This document shows positions 42,501 through 51,392 of a DNA stretch of 64,000 bases, piece after piece. The position numbers and the translations under genes are program-made. Under the pieces are notes generated by a model. The model was not told the DNA's origin. It searched no databases and saw nothing but the letters and a program-made list of their open reading frames with translations. Numbering within the stretch: the first letter of the stretch is position 1; each line of letters starts with the position of its first letter. Source of the DNA: Opitutaceae bacterium (GTDB taxonomy: Bacteria > Verrucomicrobiota > Verrucomicrobiia > Opitutales > Opitutaceae); the NCBI GenBank assembly GCA_019455245.1, contig JACFMR010000016.1:1-64000 (forward strand), written 5' to 3'.

Positions 42501-44633
42501 ATGAATTATCCCTCACTATTTCTCGGCAGCACTCGCGCGGCGCTGCTGCTGCTAGCGCTGGCTCCCACCACGTCCGTTGTGATGGCCGCCTTACCAGCAA
42601 CCATCACGGTGGAAGCCAGCCAGAAACTCGGTCCGGTTCCGCGTCTCGTCTTCGGCCAGAACATCGAGGCCGCGGACGACAAGGACATCTTCTCGCCCGA
42701 GACCACTCGGGAACTTCTGCTTTCCGGCAAAGGCCATTGGGATCCGAAGCGGAAAGCACCGGTGCCGAAGGTGGTGGAACACGCGCGCGAACTCGGGATG
42801 ACTTCCTTACGCTATCCGGGAGGCTGCCTCGGACATAACTTCGATTGGCGCATGGCTGTCGGCCCCCTCGAAGAGCGCGGGGACTGGCAGTTCGGCATCG
42901 ACGAGTGGATCAGGCTTTGCCGCGAAATCGGTGCCGAGCCGATGATGACCATGAGCACCTACGTGCTGCCGCTTGATGAGCTTCCCGCCCACGCCGCAGA
43001 TCTCGTTGAGTATCTCAACGCCCCCGCCACGCCCGATCATCCTTGGGCGATGAAGAGAGCCGCCGCGGGCCACCCGGAGCCTTATGGCGTGCGTTGGTTC
43101 GAACTCGGAAACGAATCCGACCATGGGAATCACAACCTCATCCCGCAGCGCAAACTCACACCGCACGAATACGCCGCCTATGCCCGTGCCACCGCCGCAG
43201 CGATGCGCCAGGTCGATCCAACGATCCAGATTGGAATCATCCTGGCCCCAGGAGATGCCACCGATGTCTATGCAAATTGGAACACCACCGTCATGCGGGA
43301 AGCGGGCGAGATCGCCGACTTTGTCGTCATCCACATCTACGCCCCCAACTCACCCAAGCTGCTCCGCCACGGGCTCGATCGCGAGCTGATGCAAAGCGCG
43401 ATGGCGGTTGTCGACCAAGTCGATCACTACATCCAGGCCTACCACCGGATGATCCGCGAGATGTGCGGCCGGGATCTGCCCCTGGCTGTCACAGAATACA
43501 ATAGCCTCGCTCCCGATTATCACGAGGACCACGGCTCGGAACTGCTCCCCTTCCGCTTCAGCTACGGCGCTGCGCTCGAATCGGCCGATCTCCTCCGGGT
43601 GTTTTTGAAACCGGAAAGCCGCATCTTCGCGGCCAACTACTGGCAGTATTTCAACGGCTATTTCGGCCTGCTGCGCAAAGCGCCCGAGGCGACAGTTTAC
43701 GAAGTAATGCCGATGTATCACCTGTATCGCCTGTGGACCAAACACCTCGGCGAAACCATCGTATCGGCCACGGTCGACGGGCCGCGCGCCACCTTTCCCG
43801 GGATGGGCATGACCGCGCCCGCTCAAGGTGAGCGCTTCATTCCGTCAGTTCGGCTCGGCGAGCTGGAGTTTTGGTCGCACGCGGATTTCTCTGCGTTCGA
43901 CACCACCGGCCTCTCGGCCCGTCGCGAAGACGATCGCTTCGTCATCCAGCTGGACAAGTTTTCCGGCAAACTCTTCCCGGCGATGGCAACAATCCCCGCC
44001 ACCCGGTTCGGCTCCGAACGCAGCTACGATTTCACCGTCCGTTTCGAGGCACGCTTTATCCCGGAGGCGGGCAGCTTCATCGCCCCGCTGGGAGCGCGGA
44101 TCACGGATGCACGTGGATTCAATCGCACCCCGCTTGGCCAGCAGCAATCACTGTCCTCCATGTCCACGGAATTGAACGGCGCGACCACCCCCGAATGGAG
44201 AACCTTCCGCACGTATTGCGAAGGTCTGGTGGACTCGAAAGGCATTCAGATCCAAGCGATGCTTGAAACCCTTGGTCGCGAGGTCTCTGGCCGCCTGGAG
44301 TTCCGTAATTTTCAAATCGAAGTCTACAGCCAGGAGCAGTTCGCCGCCTACGCGCTCGTCACCACCAACGCCACGCTCTCGGCAGACGGAAACACGCTCT
44401 ACGTCATCGTCTTTAACAAGAGCGATTCCGAGTCCGTCGATCTGACCGTAAATATCGAGGGATTCACCCCCCACTCCGCGAAGGAATGGCAGGTCACCGG
44501 CCAAAGCCTCTTTGGCAGCGACGGGGTCGCCGAAACCACTACGGCACGGCTCCTTCGCCTGTCAGGCCAAAGCCTTTCTCATGCGATTCCGCCAAGTTCG
44601 ATGACCGCCTTGGAATTCTATCGTCAGCCCTGA
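42501..44633 (+). CDS. GH51-type alpha-L-arabinofuranosidase, secreted
   Basis: A 710-residue exported enzyme expected to release alpha-L-arabinofuranose. Signal peptide at 1-29 (LLLLALAPTTSVVMAA). The TIM barrel carries LRYPGGCLGHNFDW (103-116), the acid/base in WFELGNES (E205) and the nucleophile in LAVTEYNS (E332), a clan GH-A layout as in GH51. After about residue 450 a beta-sandwich follows, including an inserted module (SYDFTVRFEARFIPEAGSF) and a jelly-roll finish typical of the family. The ATG is 46 bp after operator site 4. It is followed by the AraA-like isomerase gene, which supports an arabinose role. Confidence 0.85.
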   Translation: MNYPSLFLGSTRAALLLLALAPTTSVVMAALPATITVEASQKLGPVPRLVFGQNIEAADDKDIFSPETTRELLLSGKGHWDPKRKAPVPKVVEHARELGMTSLRYPGGCLGHNFDWRMAVGPLEERGDWQFGIDEWIRLCREIGAEPMMTMSTYVLPLDELPAHAADLVEYLNAPATPDHPWAMKRAAAGHPEPYGVRWFELGNESDHGNHNLIPQRKLTPHEYAAYARATAAAMRQVDPTIQIGIILAPGDATDVYANWNTTVMREAGEIADFVVIHIYAPNSPKLLRHGLDRELMQSAMAVVDQVDHYIQAYHRMIREMCGRDLPLAVTEYNSLAPDYHEDHGSELLPFRFSYGAALESADLLRVFLKPESRIFAANYWQYFNGYFGLLRKAPEATVYEVMPMYHLYRLWTKHLGETIVSATVDGPRATFPGMGMTAPAQGERFIPSVRLGELEFWSHADFSAFDTTGLSARREDDRFVIQLDKFSGKLFPAMATIPATRFGSERSYDFTVRFEARFIPEAGSFIAPLGARITDARGFNRTPLGQQQSLSSMSTELNGATTPEWRTFRTYCEGLVDSKGIQIQAMLETLGREVSGRLEFRNFQIEVYSQEQFAAYALVTTNATLSADGNTLYVIVFNKSDSESVDLTVNIEGFTPHSAKEWQVTGQSLFGSDGVAETTTARLLRLSGQSLSHAIPPSSMTALEFYRQP

Positions 44634-44699
44634 CCAGCCCGAGGGGATTTCGCCCCGCTGAGACAAACATCCATCACTATTCGCACAAAGATACCTATC

Positions 44700-46208
44700 G
44701 TGAACACCTCCGTTTCTTCGCAAAATGCACCCGCCACCGTTGCTGCGTCTGTGCGTGTCGCGCGACGCAAGCCCCTCGCGGCCCGCATCGGGATTTTTGG
44801 CATCGGCTACCACGTTTATTGGAATCAGTTCCCCGGATTGCTGGAGGAGCTCACAGCCAAGCTCGCGATTCTCGAGCAGAAGGTAGAAAGCCGCGGCGTC
44901 ACGGTCATTAACTTTGGGATGATCGACAAGGCGCAGCAGGCCTATGCCCTGCTGCCCAAGCTGAAAGCAGCCGACCTCGACCTGGTCTTCTGCGACATGG
45001 TCACGTATGGCACGTCGGCGACGTTTGGCGCGATCGTGAGAGGGCTCGACATTCCGATCGTCTTGGTCGCGCTCCAGCCGCTCGCCGCGCTGGATTACAC
45101 GAAAGCCACGACGTACATGCAGCTGGTCAACGATGATTTCTGTTCCGTTCCGGAGTTTACCGGCGTGGCGATCCGCATGGGACGGCGCGCGCCAGAGGTC
45201 ATCATCGGGACGTTGCACGACGATCCTGCAGCGGAAGCGGAGATCACCGATTGGTGCGAGATCGCCATGGTGCTCCATGATCTGAAGCGGGCGCGGCTGG
45301 GACATTTCGGACACCCGCTCGAGCATATGCTCGACATGCAAACGGACCAGACGGCTCTCACCGCAGCCTTCGGTCTGCATGTCGTGCAAACCGAGGCCGA
45401 GGATCTGCTCCGCGCGAGCGAAACGATCACTGCGGCCGAGATCGACGCCAAGAGCACCCAGATCCTCGCGCTGTTCGACACGCCTGACCCCAAGAGCGAC
45501 CCCCTGACCCGCAAGCTGACGGCGGAGGATTTGCACACCGCCGCCCGCGCCGCGGTAGCACTCGACAAGTTTATCGCGCTGCACGAACTCGATGGGCTCG
45601 CCTATTATTACGAAGGCGCCCCGGAAAGCGGGCTGCGCGAGATAGTCACCAATCTGATCGTGGGCAATTCACTGCTCACGGCGGCGGGGTTTCCCATGTG
45701 CGGCGAATCCGACCTGAAAACCTGCGTGGCGATGCTGATCATGGACCGGCTGGGCATCGGCGGCAGCTTCGCCGAATTCCATCCGATCGATTTTCGCGAG
45801 GGCTTTGTGCTGGTCGGCCACGATGGCCCCCACCACATCAACATCGCCGCCGGGAAGCCGGTGCTGCGCAGCTTGATCAAATATCACGGCAAGCCCGGCC
45901 GCGGCGCGGGGGTCGAGTTCAAGATCAAACAAGGACCGATCACGATGCTCAGTATCGGCGTAAATGCCCAGGGCCGCTTCAAGTTCATCGTCGCCGAAGG
46001 CGAAAGCGTCGACGGACCGATTCCGCCCACGGGCAACACCAACACGCGAGGTTTCTTCCTGCCGGATGTAAGAACCTTCCTCAAGCGGTGGGTGGCGGAA
46101 GGCCCGACGCACCACTTCGCACTGGGGATCGGCCATCGTGCCCAAACGATCCGCCGAATCGGCGAGGCCCTGGGGATTGAAACGGTCATTATCGACTCCG
46201 AAAAGTAG
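44700..46208 (+). CDS. L-arabinose/L-fucose isomerase-family protein (AraA-like)
   Basis: A 502-residue cytoplasmic sugar isomerase-family protein, of the size of L-arabinose isomerase (about 500). Recognisable stretches are RIGIFGIGYHVYWNQFPGL, LVFCDMVTYGTSATFGAIV and, near the C-terminus, GESDLKTCVAMLIMDRLG, FAEFHPIDF and GHDGPHHIN with the glutamate and histidine metal ligands expected of the family. It starts with GTG at 44700, 66 bp after the GH51 gene, and so belongs to the same unit. It should convert L-arabinose (or a related aldose) to the ketose; the kinase and epimerase are not in the window. Confidence 0.8.
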   Translation: MNTSVSSQNAPATVAASVRVARRKPLAARIGIFGIGYHVYWNQFPGLLEELTAKLAILEQKVESRGVTVINFGMIDKAQQAYALLPKLKAADLDLVFCDMVTYGTSATFGAIVRGLDIPIVLVALQPLAALDYTKATTYMQLVNDDFCSVPEFTGVAIRMGRRAPEVIIGTLHDDPAAEAEITDWCEIAMVLHDLKRARLGHFGHPLEHMLDMQTDQTALTAAFGLHVVQTEAEDLLRASETITAAEIDAKSTQILALFDTPDPKSDPLTRKLTAEDLHTAARAAVALDKFIALHELDGLAYYYEGAPESGLREIVTNLIVGNSLLTAAGFPMCGESDLKTCVAMLIMDRLGIGGSFAEFHPIDFREGFVLVGHDGPHHINIAAGKPVLRSLIKYHGKPGRGAGVEFKIKQGPITMLSIGVNAQGRFKFIVAEGESVDGPIPPTGNTNTRGFFLPDVRTFLKRWVAEGPTHHFALGIGHRAQTIRRIGEALGIETVIIDSEK

Positions 46209-46331
46209 CCCCCAGTCGGACGACCATAACTGAACGCGTTTTGCGCGACCACGCGATGCCGTCATCCAGGAGCCAGAAAACACGGAAGGCTGCATCGTTC
46301 AGAGCGCTGCTCATCAAGCGGATCATCTTTC

Positions 46332-46343
46332 GTCATCGGTGTC
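46332..46343. promoter_or_regulatory. LacI-type operator, site 5
   Basis: GTCATCGGTGTC, one mismatch from the consensus. It is followed by TTTTTAT and lies 114 bp before site 6. A TATAAT match lies at 46405-46410 between the two. Confidence 0.6.
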
Positions 46344-46445
46344 TTTTTATGCGAGTTTTAATTTAAGTCACGGTCCCGGAGATGTCACGGAATGACCTCT
46401 TTTCTATAATATAAAAAGTGGAAGCAATGAACGGAAAGACTGTTT

Positions 46446-46457
46446 GACATCGGTGCC
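46446..46457. promoter_or_regulatory. LacI-type operator, site 6, with -10 element
   Basis: GACATCGGTGCC, one mismatch, directly followed by a perfect -10 TATAAT at 46460-46465. The operator lies in the spacer of that promoter, so a bound repressor would block RNA polymerase. The gap 46209-46507 contains this and site 5 but no gene. Confidence 0.75.
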
Positions 46458-46507
46458 ATTATAATCTGCAGTTCTGCGCCATGGCCCTGCCCCCCTCCTC
46501 CGCACTC

Positions 46508-47164
46508 ATGAGGCTCTCGTTCTTTGTCGCCCTCGTTCTCCTGCTTCTGCCCCCAGGAAGCGCGACGGAGACGGCCTCGAAATGGGAGGCGCAGGTCGCA
46601 GCGCTCGAATCCTCTCACCACCAGGTGGCGCCCCCGAAGCACGCCGTCTTATTCATCGGCAGTTCTTCGATCCGAGGCTGGCGCGATATTGCCAAGGATT
46701 TTCCCGACCTTCCCGTCATAAATCATGGCTTTGGCGGCAGTCAGATCAGCGACAGCATCGTCTATTTTGAACGCCTGGTGTTGCCCTTCAAACCTCGTCT
46801 CGTGGTATTCTACGCCGGCACGAACGATCTCGCCGCGGGGAAAAGCCCCGAGACCGTGGCCGCCGATTTTCGCGCCTTTTGCGCGAAGATGCACACCAGC
46901 CTGCCCGAGACCAAAATCCTGTTTATCGGTCTTGTGATGGCGCCCGCGCGCTGGGAGCTGCGCGAAAAGATGGCGCTGACAAACACCCTGATCGCCGCTT
47001 TTTGCGCGTCAGATCCGCGACGCGCATTGATCGACCTGAACCCCCATATGATGACACCCGACGGCCAAGCCCGTCTGGATCTGTATATCGGAGATCGGCT
47101 GCACATGAACCGCCGAGGCTACAAGATCTGGCAGGAGGCGCTCAACCCGCTTCTCGTTGATTGA
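46508..47164 (+). CDS. Secreted SGNH/GDSL-type esterase
   Basis: A 218-residue exported hydrolase of the SGNH superfamily, of the kind that removes acetyl groups from glycans. Signal peptide MRLSFFVALVLLLLPPGSA. Block I is VLFIGSSSIRGW (nucleophile serine), block II VINHGFGGSQISD (G), block III VVFYAGTNDLAAG (N) and block V DRLHMNRRGYKIW (D and H). ATG at 46481 is also in frame, but only about 15 bases from the TATAAT, so I prefer 46508. It starts the unit with the second GPH transporter and the 804-residue protein. Confidence 0.85.
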   Translation: MRLSFFVALVLLLLPPGSATETASKWEAQVAALESSHHQVAPPKHAVLFIGSSSIRGWRDIAKDFPDLPVINHGFGGSQISDSIVYFERLVLPFKPRLVVFYAGTNDLAAGKSPETVAADFRAFCAKMHTSLPETKILFIGLVMAPARWELREKMALTNTLIAAFCASDPRRALIDLNPHMMTPDGQARLDLYIGDRLHMNRRGYKIWQEALNPLLVD

Positions 47165-47290
47165 AAGCGCCGAAGCCATGCCGTTCAGGCGTTTGATTAA
47201 TTCCCACCACTGACCGATTCCTGGCGATGCGCCCTCCGATGACTTGGCGGCCCGTTCAAAACCGGCCAACCGCAGAAAACTGATTGCACC

Positions 47291-48715
47291 ATGGCGTCTT
47301 CCGATAGCTCAAGCAAACATCATAAAACCGCACCGGAAGATGTGGTGCCAAAAAAGACCAAGGCGCTATTTGGAATCAGCCTTACTGCGGATAACACGAT
47401 GGGGAATGGCGCGCACCAGCTGGTAAATCCGATCTATAATATCGCGCTTGGGGTGAATCCAGCCTGGCTCGGCATGGTGCTCGCCGGTGGCCGGCTGTTC
47501 GACGCAGTGATCGATCCGTTTGTCGGCAATTTCTCCGACAATTTTCGTTCTCGTTTTGGTCGCAGGCGGCCGTTGATTGTGGCTGGTGCGGCGCTATGCG
47601 GAATCGCGTTTCTTTTGATGTTCTCAATGCCGCGGGGCTGGAGCCCGGTCGCGTACATTGCGTATCTCTCCGTCTGCACCTTCGTTTATTTTACCGCTTA
47701 CACGCTGCTGGCGGTCCCGAAAGCGGCGATGAGCATCGAACTGACGCCAGATTATCACGAACGAACGCGCGTGAGCGCAGTCGGCGCACTGTTCAGCCCA
47801 CTCGGCGGCATGGTCGCGGTCTGGTTGTTTGCCCTGACGAAGCTGGACATATTTGCCGATTCGATAGAGGGGGTCAAGTGGGTGGCGCTGGGGGTCGGCA
47901 TCTATATCCTGCTGATCGGTGCGCTGCCCGCATACTTCGTCCGGGAACGGGGCTATACCCAGGTCCAAAAACAGCCAAAGGTCGGTTTTGTTGCAAGCCT
48001 GTCTGCACTTCGGCGCAACACTCCGCTGCTGCTGATCGGCGCCGCCGGCATGTTCATCATGACGGGCCTGTTTACGGTGTTCAGCTTGGGACTTTATTTG
48101 AATATCTATTATGTCAACGCCGGCGATACCAAAGTCGCTTCCATTTGGCACGGTGCGACGGGCACCGCCTACCAGCTGGCCAGCATCCTGGCCGCCGCGC
48201 CGATCGGATACATTGCCACCAAGGTGGGCAAGCGGACCGCGCTGATCGGCTGTGTCGTGGTCGCGCTGGTCGGAACCGTTGCCAAGTGGTATTGCTTCAC
48301 ACCATCGGCGCCCTGGCTCATGTTTATTCCGTCGATCCTAATGGGGACCGGAATGGCCGGCTTCTGGGTCCTGACCGTCGCCATGATGGCGGACGTATGT
48401 GATTACGAAGAGGTACGCAGTGGCATCCGGCGGGAAGCGATGCTCACGTCGGTGAACACGTGGATTTACAAGACCGGAATGAGCGTGGCGTATTTTCTGT
48501 CAGGCCTCGTGCTCGTTTGGACCGGTTTCAGCTCGCACCTTGGTGGCGATCAGGCCCCGGCCACGATCATGGGAATGCGAATTCTGTATACCTTCGTTCC
48601 TGCCGCGGCCCTCGGCTTGGCTCTGATTTGTATCTGGCTGTATCCGATCAACGAGACCAAGGCCTATGCGCTGCGGGCGGAGCTGGAGCGCCTCCGCCGG
48701 ACAAGGGGTGTTTAG
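47291..48715 (+). CDS. GPH-family sugar:cation symporter (MFS), second copy
   Basis: A 474-residue membrane transporter with 12 hydrophobic segments. The GPH signature reads SDNFRSRFGRRRPL near residues 81-94, after GGRLFDAVIDPFVGN. It is clearly related to the transporter at 33000-34400 (shared NPxYxIxLGVxPAW and RSRxGRRRP blocks). It sits 126 bp after the SGNH esterase and 16 bp before the next gene, under operator sites 5 and 6. Expected to import a sugar with protons or sodium. Confidence 0.88.
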   Translation: MASSDSSSKHHKTAPEDVVPKKTKALFGISLTADNTMGNGAHQLVNPIYNIALGVNPAWLGMVLAGGRLFDAVIDPFVGNFSDNFRSRFGRRRPLIVAGAALCGIAFLLMFSMPRGWSPVAYIAYLSVCTFVYFTAYTLLAVPKAAMSIELTPDYHERTRVSAVGALFSPLGGMVAVWLFALTKLDIFADSIEGVKWVALGVGIYILLIGALPAYFVRERGYTQVQKQPKVGFVASLSALRRNTPLLLIGAAGMFIMTGLFTVFSLGLYLNIYYVNAGDTKVASIWHGATGTAYQLASILAAAPIGYIATKVGKRTALIGCVVVALVGTVAKWYCFTPSAPWLMFIPSILMGTGMAGFWVLTVAMMADVCDYEEVRSGIRREAMLTSVNTWIYKTGMSVAYFLSGLVLVWTGFSSHLGGDQAPATIMGMRILYTFVPAAALGLALICIWLYPINETKAYALRAELERLRRTRGV

Positions 48716-48731
48716 GCAGCCAGCACAGTTT

Positions 48732-51146
48732 ATGCGACGCGTCGTCCTCGAGTTGAGCCTGAAGTCATTTCGGAGCATCGGAGATACCGAGATCCGAGAG
48801 AACTGCCGTGATATCCTTCGGCAATGGCAAGCCTTGGTGCGGTCGTGCGAGGAGGTTGCGTTTCTCATCTGGGCCGCGGATGGCAGCGAGATTCTCGACT
48901 ACCGGGGACGCGCAGCCGATCCGTTCGAGTGGGCAAAGTGGATCGGCATCGCGAATGGCCCGTGGGAGCAGGAGCACGCGAAGCGGTGTCTCCATAACTG
49001 GCGTTCGGCGTATATGGAATCGCCCCCGGTCTTCACGTATGAACGACTCGCATTCGTGGTGCGGGCGCTGAAAGAGGAGACGCAGCGCTTCGCCGGGAAA
49101 CCTTGTCGCGTCGGAGCTTTGTTTGACCCTGGACCTGAGTTTGCCGAATCATCGTTCAAGTATGAGCGACATCCGGAGATTTCGCCGGGAAGTACAATGG
49201 GGAAAGGCCGCTGGGTAAACTGCTCCGCGATCCTTCGTGGCGACAACGTCGCTTATGCCGGATTCCCCGACGGCATTCCCGATGACACGTCCTTCGGTAT
49301 CTTCCTCGGCCGGCAGAGCCAGCGTTTTCTGACGGATTTGGGCTTCGACTACCTTTGGTTTTCCAACGGCTTCGCGTTCGCTCTGGCGGCATGGAATGTC
49401 ACGGGCGAGGTGTTTGACGGAAAGGAGTTCGATACTTCTCGGGCGCCACAGGTCCGCGATGCGATTCTGCGATTCTGGCGTGATTTCCGCCGGGAATGCC
49501 CTGAATTCCCGATCGAGACCCGAGGCAGCAATCTCTCCACGGGCATGGATCTTTCGGCGCATGCATCGCCCGTACGCGAGATATATGGCGGAGGATTCAA
49601 CCTCACCGCGCCCGTCAACTCTCCGTGGGCAGCGTTGAACGGCGATTATGGGCTCGAGCTCGTCGGATGGTTATCGCATATCGCGGCGCTGCCAAAAAAC
49701 GAGATCATCCCTTTCCGTTTTTACATTCACGATCCCTGGTGGGCCAACAGCCCATGGCTCGACCGCTATGGCCGCGAACCGCACGATATATATCTGCCGC
49801 TCGCGATCAACCGCATCGACGCCGCAGGCGCGACCACCCGACCGGATTCTGTATCAATACTCACCGTGGACGATTCGTGGGGACGGAGACCGGATGTCGT
49901 TCCGAACGAGGTCACGCCGCATCTGCAACGCGCCCTCGCGGACTTTCCCGATGCGCCCGGTTTGGTCACTTGGATATATCCCTTCAACGAATATCACGAA
50001 TGGACCTTCGGGAGCGAGGGTCGCGTGCAGGAGGTCTTTTTCGGAGACTGGTTCATGCGCGCCGCCGTCAACCAGGGATTTCCGTTGAGCACGGTGGTCA
50101 CCACGGAGAATTTTCTCCAAGCCAGACAGACGAAGCCCGCCCTTTTCCGCGCGAGCATCCTAACATGCCCGGTACCCGAACCCGGTTCTCCGCTGGCCGC
50201 CGCATTGATCGAGGAGGTGCGAAACGGGGGCCGGGTCTTGCTCTACGGCCCGCTGACGCACGCCGACCCGCAACTGCTGAACACGCTGGGGTTGAAGCCC
50301 GCGAAGCCGCTGGCCGGCGTGTTGCAGATCAAATCTTCTCTCGAGCCTGATCGATGGGCTGGCGATGCGGCAGCGCCCGATCAAATCCATGTTCGCGAGA
50401 TCACGTCGGGTGGTGGTGTCGATGCTGTGTGCCTCGATTCGTCCCGGGAAGGACTGCTCGCACAGGTCGCCGCAGGAGAGGACGTCCGCGCTTTCACCGT
50501 AGTCCGCTCCGTGGGACCGCATAGCGGGCAGATCGGCTGGGTTCGCGGTGGCTTAAGCGAGGAAATCAAGGAGAGTGAGATGCTGCCGGTGCGTGACGAT
50601 CCGGCAACGTGGTTCGGCGCTGAACGTATCATGCGTCTGGTCCTGGCCGAATACGGGGTGCTCTTGCGCTTTATTAAGCCCGATCCGACTGTGCCCGATC
50701 CGCTGGTCATCGCCGCGCGTTGCCGCAACGCCGTCTATTTTTCCGGATTTTCTCCCTCCACGAATGTCACGATGCAGTGGAGTTTCCCGGACGGAGTGCC
50801 GGTGCCGGTGGGCTGCGATGTCTGGCTGGAAGGCGGCACGGGCTCGATGGCGCTGCCGCGCGCCTGGCACCGCGAGTGCCGCGTTTTCGTCCGCCAATCT
50901 ACCAGGGCCGAAGTTGGTTGCCGAGAGAAGTATGCTGGTGCCACTGACGTCGACCGCCGTTTGATCGTGACGGGCTTGGTTGACGCAACGGTGGTCTTTC
51001 TTCCCGAGCCTGACAGCGCCCGGCGCGTTCGCTTCCAAGAAGAAGGTGACTATCTCGGAATGGGCCGCGAGATTCCGGTGGAGTCACATCCCGGTGACCA
51101 GCTCGTTGCGGTCGGCATCTCAGGCTCGCTCCTCATCTCCTGGTAG
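48732..51146 (+). CDS. Large uncharacterised protein, candidate new glycosidase
   Basis: An 804-residue protein without signal peptide that I cannot assign. It starts MRRVVLELSLKSFRSIGDTE, and the next 400 residues have the strand/helix rhythm of a TIM barrel with acidic aromatic blocks (EVAFLIWAADGSEILDYRG, RVGALFDPGPEFAESSFKY, VTWIYPFNEYHEWTFG). Around 480-560 it resembles a glutamine-amidotransferase-like domain (EVRNGGRVLLYGPLTHADPQ), as in GH42 and some other glycosidases, and the C-terminal part is beta-rich. It is the last gene of the unit with esterase and transporter, 16 bp after the latter. I infer a sugar-processing enzyme; no catalytic pair can be proven. Confidence 0.7.
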   Translation: MRRVVLELSLKSFRSIGDTEIRENCRDILRQWQALVRSCEEVAFLIWAADGSEILDYRGRAADPFEWAKWIGIANGPWEQEHAKRCLHNWRSAYMESPPVFTYERLAFVVRALKEETQRFAGKPCRVGALFDPGPEFAESSFKYERHPEISPGSTMGKGRWVNCSAILRGDNVAYAGFPDGIPDDTSFGIFLGRQSQRFLTDLGFDYLWFSNGFAFALAAWNVTGEVFDGKEFDTSRAPQVRDAILRFWRDFRRECPEFPIETRGSNLSTGMDLSAHASPVREIYGGGFNLTAPVNSPWAALNGDYGLELVGWLSHIAALPKNEIIPFRFYIHDPWWANSPWLDRYGREPHDIYLPLAINRIDAAGATTRPDSVSILTVDDSWGRRPDVVPNEVTPHLQRALADFPDAPGLVTWIYPFNEYHEWTFGSEGRVQEVFFGDWFMRAAVNQGFPLSTVVTTENFLQARQTKPALFRASILTCPVPEPGSPLAAALIEEVRNGGRVLLYGPLTHADPQLLNTLGLKPAKPLAGVLQIKSSLEPDRWAGDAAAPDQIHVREITSGGGVDAVCLDSSREGLLAQVAAGEDVRAFTVVRSVGPHSGQIGWVRGGLSEEIKESEMLPVRDDPATWFGAERIMRLVLAEYGVLLRFIKPDPTVPDPLVIAARCRNAVYFSGFSPSTNVTMQWSFPDGVPVPVGCDVWLEGGTGSMALPRAWHRECRVFVRQSTRAEVGCREKYAGATDVDRRLIVTGLVDATVVFLPEPDSARRVRFQEEGDYLGMGREIPVESHPGDQLVAVGISGSLLISW

Positions 51147-51392
51147 AGAACGCCGCTGCTGCCAGTTTCTGCTCTCCAGCACATTCAGCGCAACGTCGAA
51201 GTCGTTAACGAGCCGCTCGAAACCCGTCGTCGGGTTCAATGAACGCTAACTCGTGAAAGCGGCACAGAAGCCGACTGGCTCGCCTTACAATAAGAATATC
51301 GTAACTTGAGGTGAGCTGATGGCAATTCTGCGACGCACTTCAACCATCATCAATCACTGCGCACTTTCCCCTTTCGCCAGCCAAGAGGACGA

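Noticed and set aside
43257..43268. GCCACCGATGTC inside the GH51 gene
   Set aside because: One mismatch from the operator, but within coding DNA and not at a promoter; treated as chance.
51147..51392. Possible gene fragment between the 804-residue protein and the GH31 gene
   Set aside because: A minus-strand stretch reading NDFDVALNVLESRNWQQRR is suggestive but too short and unrecognised.
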